Source: Mycolicibacterium sp. CR10
Lineage (GTDB): Bacteria; Actinomycetota; Actinomycetes; Mycobacteriales; Mycobacteriaceae
Length of the DNA stretch: 64,000 bases
Reading direction: 5' to 3'
Assembly: GCF_005222675.1 (NCBI RefSeq)
Contig: NZ_STGE01000015.1
Coordinates: 1-64,000 of the forward strand
The notes beneath the pieces are model-generated. The model had not been told where the DNA came from and ran no database searches. It saw only the letters and a list, made by a program, of their open reading frames with translations. Below are positions 28,359 through 40,269 of the stretch, in pieces (positions within the stretch are counted from its first letter, which is position 1; every line of letters begins with the position of its first letter). The position numbers and the translations under genes are program-made.

Positions 28359-29055
28359 ATGACCATGACGAGGCTGGCCCTGCTGACCGCCGCGGCGGTG
28401 GTTCTGGTGCAGTGCGCCCCGGCGCCCGCCCCGGCTCCGGAGCCCTCTGAAACGACGTCGACGTCCGCGCCGCCACCCCCGCCGACCCCGCGGCCCGAGC
28501 CCGCATCGGTCCACCCCGTCAGCGCCACCGAACTCGGGGCGACATGGCGTCCCGGCTGCCCGGTGCCCCCCGAGACCCTCCGGCGCGTCGACCTCGACTT
28601 TTGGGGCTTCGACGAGCAGCCCCACCGCGGCCAACTGGTGGTGCACCAGGACGTGACAGCGCAGGTCATCGAGGTTTTCGACGAGCTGTTCCGGATGCGT
28701 TTCCCGATCGAGCGGATGCGGACGGTCGACCACTACCTCGGCGCCGACGATGAGCTGTCCATGCGTGACAACAACACCTCGGCGTTCAACTGCCGGGACA
28801 TTCCGGGAACCGGACGCTGGTCGCTGCACGCGTACGGCAGGGCGGTCGACGTCAACCCCCGGCTGAACCCTTTTGTCGATCGGCGCGGCGACTACCAGCC
28901 CGCCAACGCCGGCCAGTTCGTCGACCGCGCCCCGCACCGACCCCGGGATGCTGCACGACGACGACCCTGCCGTGCGCGCGTTCACCGACCGCGGCTGGAG
29001 CTGGGGCGGCTACTGGCGTACTCCGAAGGATTACCAGCATTTCGAGCTCGGCTAA
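28359..29055 (+). pseudogene. M15-family D-Ala-D-Ala carboxypeptidase, frameshifted
   Basis: The upstream frame from ATG 28359 gives a signal segment ending in Gln-Cys (VLVQCAPAP, a poor lipobox), a Pro-rich linker, then RMRTVDHYLGADDELSMRDN, TSAFNCRDIPG and LHAYGRAVDVNP, the M15 zinc-site region. After VDRAPHR near 28943 the coding signal moves to the +1 frame, where PGMLHDDDPAVRAF and WSWGGYWRTPKDYQHFE complete the domain and end at 29055. One extra base in the CACCGACCCCGGG stretch explains it. It is either a genuine inactivating frameshift or a sequencing error at a C run. Repaired, it would be a secreted peptidoglycan peptidase of about 230 residues. Confidence 0.8.
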
Positions 29056-29151
29056 CCTTGACGCAGTCGTCAAATATGACCGAAACGTGAACCCCAACGC
29101 GATCTACTACGTGTCGTAGGGTGAGGCGCTTTCCTTGACCTGGAGGCTGAG

Positions 29152-31407
29152 CTGCTACACCGAATCGTCGTTATCGCCCTGGCTACACCGCGCCGCATCC
29201 TCGTGGCCGCGGCGCTGCTGACGGTCGTCTTGGCGGCATTCGGACTGCCCGTCGCCAAGGAGCTCTCCCCCAGCGGATTTCAGGACCCGGGTTCCCAATC
29301 AACCCGCGCCGCAAAGGTTCTCACTCAGAAGTTCGGCCAGGGCGACGTGCAGATGCTCATTGTGGTGGCATCGTCCGACGGCATCGACAGCGCCAGGGCC
29401 CGGGAGATCGGCACCGGCATCGTCGACCGGCTGAACGATAATCCCCACGTCGCCGATGTCTCGTCGGCCTGGACCTCCCCACCCGCCGCTGCGGCCGACC
29501 TCGTCAGCAGGGATCGCACCGCCGGGCTCATCGTCGCCGGCCTCACCGGCACCGAGGCCCAGCAGCAGACCTACGCCAAGGAGATCTCCGAGGAGGTCAC
29601 CGGCGACCGTGACGGCGTCACCGTCCAGACCGGCGGCACCGCGATGGTCAACGTCCAGATCACCGAGCAGTCCCAACGAGACCTGCTGGTCATGGAATCG
29701 CTGGCGATACCGCTGAGCTTCCTGGTGCTGGTCTGGGTGTTCGGCGGGCTACTGGCCGCCGCGCTGCCGGTCGCGATCGGTGGCATGGCGATCATCGGCG
29801 CGCTGGCCGTCCTGCGGCTGGTCACCTTCGGCACCGATGTGTCGATCTTCGCGCTGAACCTGGCCACCGCGATGGGCCTGGCGCTGGCCATCGACTACAC
29901 GCTGCTGATCCTGAGCCGCTATCGCGATGAGCTGGCCGCGGGCGCGGACCGCACCGCCGCGCTCAAGCGCACCATGACGACCGCCGGCCGCACCGTCATC
30001 TTCTCCGCCACCACGGTGGCGCTGTCGATGTCGGCGATGGTGCTGTTTCCGATGCACTTCCTGAAGTCGTTCGCCTACGCCGGGGTGGCGACCGTCGCGT
30101 TCGCGGCCGCGGCGGCGATCGTCGTGACCCCCGCCGCGCTGGTGGTGCTCGGCGATCGGCTCGACGCGCTGGATGTGCGCCGGCTGACCCGACGGATCCT
30201 GCGCCGGCCCGAACCGCAGCCCGTCCCGGTCGAGCGGCGCTTCTGGTACCGGTGCGCGAAAGCCGTCATGCGACGCGCCCTGCCGCTGGGCTTGGCCGTG
30301 GTCGTGTTGCTGCTGGCGCTCGGCGCGCCTTTTCTGGGCGTCCGCTGGGGGTTTCCCGACGACCGGGTGCTGCCGCAGTCGGCCTCGGCACACCAGGTCG
30401 GTGATCGGCTGCGCGACGACTTCGTCCAGAATTCGGACACGGCCGTCACCATCGTCGTTCCCGACAGCGACGGCCTGGCACCCGCTGACGTGTCCGCCTA
30501 CGCCGCCGAACTGTCCCGGATTCCCGACGTTCCGGCGGTGTCGGCACCGACCGGGACGTTCGTCGACGGGGTTCTCACCGGACCGCCGTCGGCCCCGACC
30601 GGCGAGAACGAGGGCAGCCTCTTCCTCACGGTCGCCAGCACCGCAGCGCTGTTCTCCGATGCCTCCGAAGCGCAGCTCGACCGACTGCACGCCGTTGCCG
30701 GCCCCGGAGGCCGCGCCGTCGAGATGACGGGCACCGCCCAGGTCAACCGCGACAGCGTCGACGCCATCACCTCCAGGCTGCCGCTGGTGCTCGGTGTCAT
30801 CGCCGTCATCATGTTCGCGTTGCTGTTCCTGCTCACCGGCAGCATCGTGGTGCCGCTGAAAGCGTTGGTGCTCAACGTTCTTTCGCTCACCGCGGCGTTC
30901 GGCGCGCTGGTGTGGATCTTCCAGGACGGGCATCTGTCCGGGCTCGGGACGACGCCGACGGGCACCCTCGTCGCCAACATGCCGGTGCTATTGTTCTGTA
31001 TCGCGTTCGGGTTGTCGATGGACTACGAGGTGTTCCTCGTCTCCCGTATCCGCGAATTCTGGCTCGAGACAGGACAATCCGACAACGACGAGTCCGTCGC
31101 CCTCGGAATCGCCTACACCGGCCGTATCATTACGGCCGCCGCACTGATCATGTCCATTTCGTTCGCGGCGCTGATCGCCGCCAACGTGTCGTTCATGCGG
31201 ATGTTCGGCCTCGGCCTGACACTCGCCGTGCTCGTCGACGCGACGCTGGTGCGCATGGTGCTCGTCCCTGCGTTCATGCGTCTCATGGGGGGATGGAACT
31301 GGTGGGCACCCCACTGGCTCCAGCGTGTTCACCAACGCCTCGGCTTCAACGAAGCGCCGAAGTCAGATCCCGACAGCAGCAGACAAGCAGAGCAGGTGCC
31401 CTCATGA
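29152..31407 (+). CDS. MMPL/RND-family transporter
   Basis: About 751 residues if started at CTG 29152, which has GGAGG 5 bases upstream and restores the conserved N-terminus [23 protein letters not shown] 29203 is the next conventional start. There are two repeats, each with one helix, an extracytoplasmic loop and five helices. The proton-relay Asp-Tyr pairs are visible ([16 protein letters not shown] and [15 protein letters not shown]). MMPL proteins export lipids or lipophilic metabolites. The last base overlaps the polyketide synthase start (ATGA), so export of the operon's phenolic lipid is likely. Confidence 0.9.
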   Translation: MLHRIVVIALATPRRILVAAALLTVVLAAFGLPVAKELSPSGFQDPGSQSTRAAKVLTQKFGQGDVQMLIVVASSDGIDSARAREIGTGIVDRLNDNPHVADVSSAWTSPPAAAADLVSRDRTAGLIVAGLTGTEAQQQTYAKEISEEVTGDRDGVTVQTGGTAMVNVQITEQSQRDLLVMESLAIPLSFLVLVWVFGGLLAAALPVAIGGMAIIGALAVLRLVTFGTDVSIFALNLATAMGLALAIDYTLLILSRYRDELAAGADRTAALKRTMTTAGRTVIFSATTVALSMSAMVLFPMHFLKSFAYAGVATVAFAAAAAIVVTPAALVVLGDRLDALDVRRLTRRILRRPEPQPVPVERRFWYRCAKAVMRRALPLGLAVVVLLLALGAPFLGVRWGFPDDRVLPQSASAHQVGDRLRDDFVQNSDTAVTIVVPDSDGLAPADVSAYAAELSRIPDVPAVSAPTGTFVDGVLTGPPSAPTGENEGSLFLTVASTAALFSDASEAQLDRLHAVAGPGGRAVEMTGTAQVNRDSVDAITSRLPLVLGVIAVIMFALLFLLTGSIVVPLKALVLNVLSLTAAFGALVWIFQDGHLSGLGTTPTGTLVANMPVLLFCIAFGLSMDYEVFLVSRIREFWLETGQSDNDESVALGIAYTGRIITAAALIMSISFAALIAANVSFMRMFGLGLTLAVLVDATLVRMVLVPAFMRLMGGWNWWAPHWLQRVHQRLGFNEAPKSDPDSSRQAEQVPS

Positions 31408-32483
31408 CCACCAACCACCCCATCAGCGTCATCGCAGGCGTTCAGGGGGCGTTGCCGCCCCACCGCTACAGCCAGCAGGAGGTCACCGAAAAGATCTTGC
31501 GTCTACCGGCTTTCGCCGACCTCGAGGACCTGCTGCGTGGACTGCACGAGCACGCCAAGGTCGACTCCCGCCATTTCGTGCTGCCGATCGAGCGCTACCC
31601 GTCGCTGACGGACTTCGGCGAGGCCAACGACCTCTACCTCGAGCACGCGGTGAACCTCGCGTGCGAGGCGTTGACGGCGGCACTCGACGAGGCGGGGCTG
31701 GCACCAACCGATCTCGATCTGATCATGACGACGACCGTCACCGGCATCGCGGTGCCGTCGCTGGACGCGCGCATCGCGGGCCGGCTGGGGCTGCGGCCCG
31801 ACGTACGCCGGGTTCCGCTGTTCGGCTTGGGCTGCGTGGCCGGCGCGGCGGGCGTCGCCCGGATGAATGACTACCTGCGCGGCGCACCGGATCACGTCGC
31901 CGCGCTGGTGTCGGTGGAGCTGTGCTCGCTGACATTCCCGGCCTTTGAGCCCACGATCGCCAGCCTCGTCGGCAGCGCGCTGTTCGGCGACGGCGCGGCC
32001 GCGGTGATCGCGGTCGGCGAGGACCGCGCCGCCAAGATCGGCGCGACCGGGCCCGAGGTGCTCGACTCCCGCAGCCGGATGTATCCCGACACCCTCGACA
32101 CCATGGGCTGGAAGGTCGGGCGCAACGGGCTTGCGCTCATCCTGTCGCCGAACCTGCCCGACCTGATCGACCGCTACCTGGCCGACGACATGACCGGGTT
32201 CCTCGGCGAGCACGATCTGACCATCGGCGACATCGAGGCCTGGGTGTCACATCCCGGTGGGCCCAAGGTGATCGAGGCGATCAACGCTGCGCTCGGCCTC
32301 GATGACGACGCGCTCGAGCTGACCTGGCGGTCACTCGCCGAGGTCGGCAACCTGTCGTCGTCGTCGGTGCTGCACGTGCTGCGCGACACCCGCGCCAAGA
32401 AGCCGACCGCCGGGCAACCCGGCCTGCTGATGGCGATGGGGCCGGGCTTCTGCTCCGAACTCGTGCTGCTGCGCTGGCGGTGA
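31404..32483 (+). CDS. Type III polyketide synthase (alkylresorcinol/alkylpyrone synthase type)
   Basis: 359 residues. This thiolase-fold enzyme condenses a long-chain acyl-CoA starter with malonyl or methylmalonyl units and cyclises the product. The catalytic triad is visible: Cys144 in [17 protein letters not shown], His in [16 protein letters not shown] and Asn in [16 protein letters not shown]. It is closest in feel to mycobacterial Pks10/Pks11/Pks18. ATG 31404 overlaps the MMPL stop. The three genes from here on are organised like the srsABC phenolic-lipid operon of Streptomyces griseus and the type III PKS loci of mycobacteria. Confidence 0.92.
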   Translation: MTTNHPISVIAGVQGALPPHRYSQQEVTEKILRLPAFADLEDLLRGLHEHAKVDSRHFVLPIERYPSLTDFGEANDLYLEHAVNLACEALTAALDEAGLAPTDLDLIMTTTVTGIAVPSLDARIAGRLGLRPDVRRVPLFGLGCVAGAAGVARMNDYLRGAPDHVAALVSVELCSLTFPAFEPTIASLVGSALFGDGAAAVIAVGEDRAAKIGATGPEVLDSRSRMYPDTLDTMGWKVGRNGLALILSPNLPDLIDRYLADDMTGFLGEHDLTIGDIEAWVSHPGGPKVIEAINAALGLDDDALELTWRSLAEVGNLSSSSVLHVLRDTRAKKPTAGQPGLLMAMGPGFCSELVLLRWR

Positions 32484-32992
32484 GCATGTTCGCCTACACC
32501 GTGCTGATCGCCGCGGTCGCACTCGAGCGGGTCGCGGAACTGGTTGTCTCCCAACGGAACCTGAAGTGGAGCAGGGCGCACGGCGGCGTCGAGTTCGGTG
32601 CTGGACACTACCCGGTGATGGTCGTCCTGCACACCGCACTGCTGGCCGGTTGTCTGTTCGAGGCCGCGCACCGGGACTTCATCCCGGTGCTGGGGTGGTC
32701 GATGTTCGCCGTCGTCATCGCTGCCCAGGCGCTGCGCTGGTGGTGCATCAGCACACTCGGAAAGCAGTGGAACACCCGGGTGGTCGTCGTTCCCGACGCC
32801 GGCCGGGTCGCCGGCGGCCCGTACCGGTTCCTGTCGCACCCCAACTACGTCGCGGTCGTCGTCGAGGGCATCGCGCTGCCGCTCGTGCACACCGCATGGA
32901 TCACCGCACTCGTGTTCACGGTCCTCAATGCCGCGCTGCTGTGGACCCGGATCTCGGTGGAGAACCGGGCCTTGGAAACCCTGCGCACATGA
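32480..32992 (+). CDS. Isoprenylcysteine carboxyl methyltransferase (ICMT)-family protein
   Basis: 170 residues from GTG 32480 (overlapping the PKS stop); ATG 32486 is an alternative. It is a membrane protein with four to five helices and the ICMT/PEMT signature [20 protein letters not shown], preceded by [19 protein letters not shown]. In the S. griseus operon the equivalent SrsB methylates the alkylresorcinol hydroxyl. SAM-dependent O-methylation of the polyketide is inferred here. Confidence 0.88.
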   Translation: MSMFAYTVLIAAVALERVAELVVSQRNLKWSRAHGGVEFGAGHYPVMVVLHTALLAGCLFEAAHRDFIPVLGWSMFAVVIAAQALRWWCISTLGKQWNTRVVVVPDAGRVAGGPYRFLSHPNYVAVVVEGIALPLVHTAWITALVFTVLNAALLWTRISVENRALETLRT

Positions 32993-33945
32993 TCGACCTC
33001 GTCGTCGCGGGCGGTGGACCCGCCGGCCTGGCCACCGCCATCCACGCCGCGCGCGCAGGCCTGGAGGTCGTCGTCATCGAGAAGCGCACCGGACCCATCG
33101 ACAAGGCGTGCGGCGAGGGCCTGATGCCGCACGCGGTGCGCCAACTCGAACTGCTCGGCGCCACGCCGGCGGGCAAACCGTTTCGGGGTGTGCGCTATCT
33201 CGACGGAAGCCACAGCGTCACCGCGCAATTCGGCTCCGGCCCGGGCCTCGGGGTGCGGCGCAGAACGCTGCACGAGTCGCTGCTGCAGCAGACGGCAGCG
33301 GCCGGGGTGACGCTGGTGCACGAGAAGATCGGGCCGATCACCCAGGACGGTGAATCGGTGACAGTCCGTGTCGGCCGGTCCGGGATTCGCGCCCGCTACC
33401 TGGCCGCCGCCGACGGCCTGCACTCACCGATCCGGGCCGACCTCGGCCTGGAGCGGACCGCGGGACGGACCAGACGCTGGGGCATCAAGCGGCACATCGC
33501 CGTCGCACCGTGGAGCGACGTCGTCGAGGTGTACTGGTCACCCGAAGCGGGCGAGGCCTATGTGACGCCGGTGGCCGACGACTGCGTGGGCATCGCGATA
33601 CTGACGTCACGGCAGGGTCGCTTCGAGCAACACCTCGACGCGTTTCCGGTACTGCGGGAGCTGACCGACGGCCATCCGTATGAGCCCGACCGTGCGGCGG
33701 GTCCACTGCGGCAACGGGTTCGGGGCCGGGTCGCGGGACGGGTGCTGCTGGTCGGTGACGCGGCGGGATACGTCGACGCGCTCACCGGGGAAGGCCTGGG
33801 GCTCGCGTTCGCCGCGGCCCGGTTGCTGGTCGACAGCGTCGTCGCCGATAGTCCCGGCGACTACGAGCGGCAGTGGCGCAGCACCACCCGCCGCTACCGG
33901 CTGATGACCGCCGGGATGCTGCAGGCCGCCACGTCACCGGTGCGC

Positions 33946-35853
<1,908 letters not shown>

Positions 35854-35997
35854 AGTCAACAGCGTAAATATTGGCGGCGACAATTCTTGACGCAATTCTC
35901 AGCAATTCCCTCGTTCACGCCGAGGACCCATTCCCGCAACATCGGGACGACAGAATGGCGCCTTCCCGCTACGTTGAGCGAGACCGTAGGAGACGCA

Positions 35998-38520
35998 GTG
36001 ACCGATGTCGTGAACCACACCTCAGGTGAATCCACCGAGGTCAACGGCGCGCCGGTGGGGCCGACGGGGCAGACCCGCTCCGGCATGACCGCCGACGCGT
36101 TGCGCCATGCGGTGTCCGATCACCTGTTGTATTCGATCGCCCGTCCGGCGGCGGTGCTGACGCCCGAGCACTACTACCGCGCGCTGTCGCTGGCGGTGCG
36201 GGATCGCATGCAGAAGCGCTGGATGGCCACCACGCAGGACTGGCTGGACCTGTCGGCGAAGGTGACGTGCTACCTGTCGGCGGAGTTCCTGATGGGTCCG
36301 CAGCTCGGCAACAACCTGCTCAACCTCGGCATCGAGGACGAGGCCCGCGCCGCGCTGGCCGACCTCGGCCAGGACCTCGACGTGATCCTGGACTGCGAGG
36401 GGGAGCCGGGCCTAGGCAACGGCGGCCTCGGCCGGCTGGCGGCCTGCTACCTGGATTCGATGGCCACACTGGAGCGGCCGTCGATCGGCTACGGCATCCG
36501 CTACGAATTCGGCATCTTCAAGCAGGAGATCCACGAGGGCTGGCAGGTCGAGAAGACCGACAACTGGCTGGCCCACGGCAACCCGTGGGAGATCGAGAAG
36601 CCGGATGCGAGCTACCAGGTGAACTGGGGTGGCCACACCGAGGAGTACGAGGACGTCACCGGCAAGTTCCGGGTGCGGTGGGTGCCGCAGCGGGTGCTCA
36701 AAGGCATGCCGTACGACACCCCGGTGCAGGGCTACGGCGTCACCACGTGCAACACGCTGACGCTGTGGAGCGCGCGGGCGGTCGACTCGTTCGCCCTCGA
36801 TGCGTTCAACACCGGCGACTTCTACAAGGCAGTCGACGAGGAGGTGATCTCCGAGACCGTCTCCAAGGTGCTCTATCCCAACGACGAACCCGAGGCGGGT
36901 AAGCGGCTGCGGCTGCTGCAGCAGTACTTCTTCGTGACGTGCTCGCTGCAGGACATCCTCGACATCCACCTTCATCGGGTGGGGCTGCCGCTCTCGGCGC
37001 TGCCGGACAAGTGGGCGATCCAGCTCAACGACACGCACCCGTCGATCGCGGTGGCGGAGTTGATGCGGCTGCTGATCGACGAGCACCAGGTGACGTGGGA
37101 TCAGGCGTGGGATCTCACGGTGCGCACGTTCGCCTACACCAATCACACCCTGTTGCCGGAGGCGCTGGAGACGTGGCCGCTGCGCATCTTCGGCGAGGCC
37201 CTGCCACGGCATCTCGAGCTGATCTACGAGATCAACGAACGCTTCCTCGAGGAGGTGCGGGCGAAGTTCCCCGGCGACGAGGAGCGGGTCGGTCGCATGT
37301 CGCTGATCGGCGAGGAGGGCGGCAAGTCCGTGCGGATGGCGCACCTGGCCACCGTCGGCAGTCACTTTGTCAACGGCGTCGCGGCGCTGCACTCGGAACT
37401 GCTGAAGGCCAGCATCCTCAAGGACTTCTACGAGATGTGGCCGGAGCGGTTCGGCAATGTCACCAACGGTGTGACGCCGCGGCGCTTCCTGGCACTGTCC
37501 AACCCCGGTCTGCGTGAGCTGCTCGACGACACCATCGGCCCCGGATGGCTGACGGACCTAGGGCGGCTCAAGGGGCTGGATTCCTTCGTCGACGATTCGG
37601 CATTCCGGCAGCGGTGGCGGGATGTCAAGCGCGCCAACAAGTCCCGGCTGGCCGAGTACGTCCACTCCGCGACGGGCATCGAACTGGACCCGACGTGGAT
37701 GTTCGACGTGCAGGTCAAGCGGATCCACGAGTACAAGCGTCAACACCTGATGGCGCTGCACATCGTCACGCTGTACCACCGCCTCAAGCAGAACCCGGGG
37801 CTGGCGATCCCGCCGCGGGTGTTCATCTTCGGCGGCAAGGCCGCGCCGGGCTATTTCATGGCCAAGCGCATCATCAAGTTGATCACCGCGGTCGGCGCCA
37901 CGGTGAACAATGACCCCGACGTCAACCGCTACATGAAGGTCGTGTTCCTGCCGAACTTCAACGTCAAGAACGCGCACCTGGTCTACCCGGCGGCCAACCT
38001 GTCGGAGCAGATCTCCACGGCCGGTAAGGAGGCGTCGGGCACCGGGAACATGAAGTTCATGATCAACGGCGCGCTGACCATCGGGACGCTGGACGGCGCG
38101 AACGTCGAGATCCGCCAGGAGGCGGGCGCGGAGAACTTCTTCCTGTTCGGCCTGACGGAGAGCCAGGTCGTCGCGGTCAAGGCCGAGGGCTACCGACCGC
38201 TGAGCTACGTCGAGCGCGACCCCGAGCTGGCCTCGGTGCTGGAACTGCTGGCGAGCGGGGTGTTCACCCACGGCGACACCGAGGTGCTGCGGCCGATCGT
38301 CGACAACTTCCTGCACCACGACTCGTTCCTGGCGCTGGCCGACTACCGGTCCTACGTCGACTGCCAGGATCAGGTCTCGCGGGCCTGGCTGGACGGCGAG
38401 ACGTGGACGCGAATGTCGATCCGCAACGCCGCGCGCAGCGGCTTGTTCTCCAGCGACCGGGCGATCAAGGAGTACTGCGACGAGATCTGGGGCGTGGGCC
38501 CGATGTCCGTCGACCTCTAG
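35998..38520 (+). CDS. glgP: Alpha-glucan (glycogen/maltodextrin) phosphorylase
   Basis: 840 residues from GTG 35998, with AGGAGA upstream. The frame is open far upstream, but that part is antisense to the GGDEF gene. GT35 signatures are complete: LSAEFLMGPQLGNNLLNLG, EGEPGLGNGGLGRLAACYLD, QLNDTHPSIAVAELMRLL, VKRIHEYKRQHLMALHI, and the PLP-lysine segment EASGTGNMKFMINGALTIGT (Lys near residue 686). It releases glucose-1-phosphate from glycogen. It is of standard length, with a short disordered N-terminus. Confidence 0.95.
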   Translation: MTDVVNHTSGESTEVNGAPVGPTGQTRSGMTADALRHAVSDHLLYSIARPAAVLTPEHYYRALSLAVRDRMQKRWMATTQDWLDLSAKVTCYLSAEFLMGPQLGNNLLNLGIEDEARAALADLGQDLDVILDCEGEPGLGNGGLGRLAACYLDSMATLERPSIGYGIRYEFGIFKQEIHEGWQVEKTDNWLAHGNPWEIEKPDASYQVNWGGHTEEYEDVTGKFRVRWVPQRVLKGMPYDTPVQGYGVTTCNTLTLWSARAVDSFALDAFNTGDFYKAVDEEVISETVSKVLYPNDEPEAGKRLRLLQQYFFVTCSLQDILDIHLHRVGLPLSALPDKWAIQLNDTHPSIAVAELMRLLIDEHQVTWDQAWDLTVRTFAYTNHTLLPEALETWPLRIFGEALPRHLELIYEINERFLEEVRAKFPGDEERVGRMSLIGEEGGKSVRMAHLATVGSHFVNGVAALHSELLKASILKDFYEMWPERFGNVTNGVTPRRFLALSNPGLRELLDDTIGPGWLTDLGRLKGLDSFVDDSAFRQRWRDVKRANKSRLAEYVHSATGIELDPTWMFDVQVKRIHEYKRQHLMALHIVTLYHRLKQNPGLAIPPRVFIFGGKAAPGYFMAKRIIKLITAVGATVNNDPDVNRYMKVVFLPNFNVKNAHLVYPAANLSEQISTAGKEASGTGNMKFMINGALTIGTLDGANVEIRQEAGAENFFLFGLTESQVVAVKAEGYRPLSYVERDPELASVLELLASGVFTHGDTEVLRPIVDNFLHHDSFLALADYRSYVDCQDQVSRAWLDGETWTRMSIRNAARSGLFSSDRAIKEYCDEIWGVGPMSVDL

Positions 38521-38530
38521 CTCCCTTTCC

Positions 38531-38549
38531 GCCGGAATTGCATTCCAGC
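38531..38549 (+). repeat. Left half of a family 2 palindromic repeat, interrupted by the IS110 element
   Basis: GCCGGAATTGCATTCCAGC is the left arm of a palindrome whose right arm lies at 40171-40193, beyond the IS. Removing 38550-40149 rejoins them to a repeat like copies A and B. Confidence 0.85.
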
Positions 38550-38760
38550 CAATTTGACCTTGTGGTCGCCCGTTCGGGGGTGAAAATTGGGGGGTGGTCG
38601 CCTTGCGACGCCGTCTCTGCATGGTTCTTTCAGGCCGGATTCCAGCCGGGCGCTGGAGTCGCGTTGCGGGCCCTTCATTGTTGCCGCCATTGGTCTTTGG
38701 CGATTGAGCACGCGGATTAGATTTTCTGTTGGCCCTGCGGCTCCACGAGGCGACCACACC
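38550..38760 (+). ncRNA. Predicted bridge RNA of the IS110 element
   Basis: A structured segment closed by a perfect 10-bp pairing, TGTGGTCGCC (38561-38570) with GGCGACCACA (38749-38758). Inside, ATTCCAGC (38639-38646) equals the left target flank plus core (38542-38549). CGGATTAG (38713-38720) equals the element's right end (40141-40148). GTTGGC (38728-38733) can pair with the core plus left end GCCAAT (38548-38553), with one G-U. The order, target loop then donor loop, is that of described IS110 bridge RNAs. The right-target guide is not resolved; TTGC at 38664-38667 is a weak candidate. A short hairpin GTCGC-CTT-GCGAC lies at 38597-38609. Confidence 0.6.
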
Positions 38761-38801
38761 CTCAATTGATGGTGGGCACGCGCGAGAAGTGGAGGTTAAG
38801 G

Positions 38802-40064
38802 ATGTTGGCAGAATCTGAGGACTCAGAACAGATCATCGCCAGGGTCGCAGCCCTGGATATCGGCAAGGCCGAGCTGGTCTGTTGTGTGCGGGTGCCGGGC
38901 CGTGGGACCCGACGCCTGCAAGAGGTGTCGACGCATTCAACGATGACGCGGTCGTTGACCGAGTTGGCCAATCACCTCGTCGAATCCGGGGTCTCGCGGG
39001 TGGTGATGGAAGCCACCTCCGACTATTGGAAACCGGTGTTCTACCTGCTCGAAGCTCACGGATTGGACCCGTGGCTGGTCAATGCCCGCGACGTCAAACA
39101 CCTGCCGGGACGACCCAAGACCGATGTGCTGGACGCGGTGTGGCTGGCCAAGCTGGCCGAACGTCAGATGCTGCGCCCCAGTTTCGTCCCGCCACCGCCG
39201 ATTAGGCAGTTGCGGGATCTGACCCGCTACCGCATCGATCTGGTCGCGACGCGCACCGCCGAACGCAACCGCGTGGAAAAGCTTCTCGAAGACGCCTGCA
39301 TCAAGCTCTCGGTCGTGGCCAGCGACATCTTCGGGGTGTCAGGACGGGCGATGATGGCCGCGTTGATCGCCGGTGAACGTGACCCTAAGGTCCTCGCGCA
39401 ACTGGCGCGTTCCCGCATGCGGTCCAAGATGGACCGCCTCGAGGAGGCCTTCAACGGCCACTTCGACGCCCATCACCGCTTCCTGCTGACCCGCATGCTG
39501 GCCCGCCTCGACGGCATCGACGCCGACATCGCCGTCCTCGACGAACAGATCGAGGCCTATCTGGCCCCTTTCGCCGCGGCGGCGGCACGCCTGGATGAGA
39601 TCCCCGGTATCGGGCCGGTGGCCGCCGCGATCATCCTCGCCGAGATCGGCACCGACATGTCGGTCTTCCCGACCGCGGGCCACCTGTGCTCCTGGGCGAA
39701 ATTCAGCCCCGGCATCAAATCCTCGGCCGGCAAAACCAAAGGCAACGCCTCCACCGGGCACGGCAACCGCTACCTGGCTCAGATCCTGGGTGAAGCCGCC
39801 ATCGCCGCCAGCCGCACCGACACCTTCCTTGGGCAGCGCTACCGACGTATCGCCCGGCGCCGCGGCAACAAACGCGCCCTGGTCGCCGTCGGACGCTCCA
39901 TCCTGGTCATTATCTGGCACCTACTGGACGACCCGGACGCCACCTTCATTGACCTCGGACCCGATCACTACACCAAACGACTCAATCCAGAGACCAAGAA
40001 ACGCAACCATATCCGCCAACTCGAAGCACTCGGCTACACCGTCACCCTCACCTCAGCAGCCTGA
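38802..40064 (+). CDS. IS110-family transposase (bridge-RNA-guided recombinase type)
   Basis: 420 residues from ATG 38802, chosen for GGAGG 6 bases upstream; in-frame TTG 38766 and ATG 38769 are weaker. The N-terminal RuvC-like DEDD domain has Asp19 in LDIGKAEL, Glu70 in VVMEATSDYW and Asp108/Asp111 in KTDVLDAVWLAK. A coiled-coil region follows. The C-terminal Tnp domain has LDEIPGIGPVAAAIILAEIG and FSPGIKSSAGKTKGNASTGH, which includes the candidate catalytic serine. All key residues are intact, so the element may be active. Confidence 0.95.
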   Translation: MLAESEDSEQIIARVAALDIGKAELVCCVRVPGRGTRRLQEVSTHSTMTRSLTELANHLVESGVSRVVMEATSDYWKPVFYLLEAHGLDPWLVNARDVKHLPGRPKTDVLDAVWLAKLAERQMLRPSFVPPPPIRQLRDLTRYRIDLVATRTAERNRVEKLLEDACIKLSVVASDIFGVSGRAMMAALIAGERDPKVLAQLARSRMRSKMDRLEEAFNGHFDAHHRFLLTRMLARLDGIDADIAVLDEQIEAYLAPFAAAAARLDEIPGIGPVAAAIILAEIGTDMSVFPTAGHLCSWAKFSPGIKSSAGKTKGNASTGHGNRYLAQILGEAAIAASRTDTFLGQRYRRIARRRGNKRALVAVGRSILVIIWHLLDDPDATFIDLGPDHYTKRLNPETKKRNHIRQLEALGYTVTLTSAA

Positions 40065-40147
40065 CCACAACACCAACACCTCGCCGTGAACACACGGCAA
40101 TACCGACGTGCAGACTCCCAGCCCAACCCACCTCTATTTTCGGATTA

Positions 40148-40193
40148 GCAGGTCTCCACTCGAAGAACTTCTGCCGGAATGCCGTTTCGGCGG
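40148..40193 (+). repeat. Right half of the family 2 repeat interrupted by the IS110 element
   Basis: From GCAGGTCTCC through the right arm CTGCCGGAATGCCGTTTCGG (40171-40190), this aligns with copy B at 50321-50363 over its length. Confidence 0.85.
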
Positions 40194-40269
40194 GGCGGGG
40201 CCATCTGATCGGGCTCGGGCGCCGAATCAATCGGGGATGATCGAGATTGACCCGATGAGGAGATCGACC

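Larger units (their letters stand above)
38550..40149 (+). mobile_element. Complete IS110-family insertion sequence, 1600 bp, core dinucleotide GC
   Basis: Boundaries are deduced by comparison with uninterrupted family 2 repeats. The left flank matches up to CCAGC (38545-38549), and the right flank resumes as GCAGGT from 40148. A GC dinucleotide is present at both junctions, and there are no terminal inverted repeats or longer target duplication, as expected of IS110 elements. The element has a 252-base left non-coding end, a 420-codon DEDD transposase and a short right end of about 85 bases. This is the layout of the IS110 group, where the guide RNA lies 5' of the transposase. Confidence 0.85.

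Noticed and set aside
29108..29125. CTACTACGTGTCGTAG palindrome as an operator for the MMPL operon
   Set aside because: Only the CTACG/CGTAG arms are symmetrical, they are short, and no regulator gene is adjacent.
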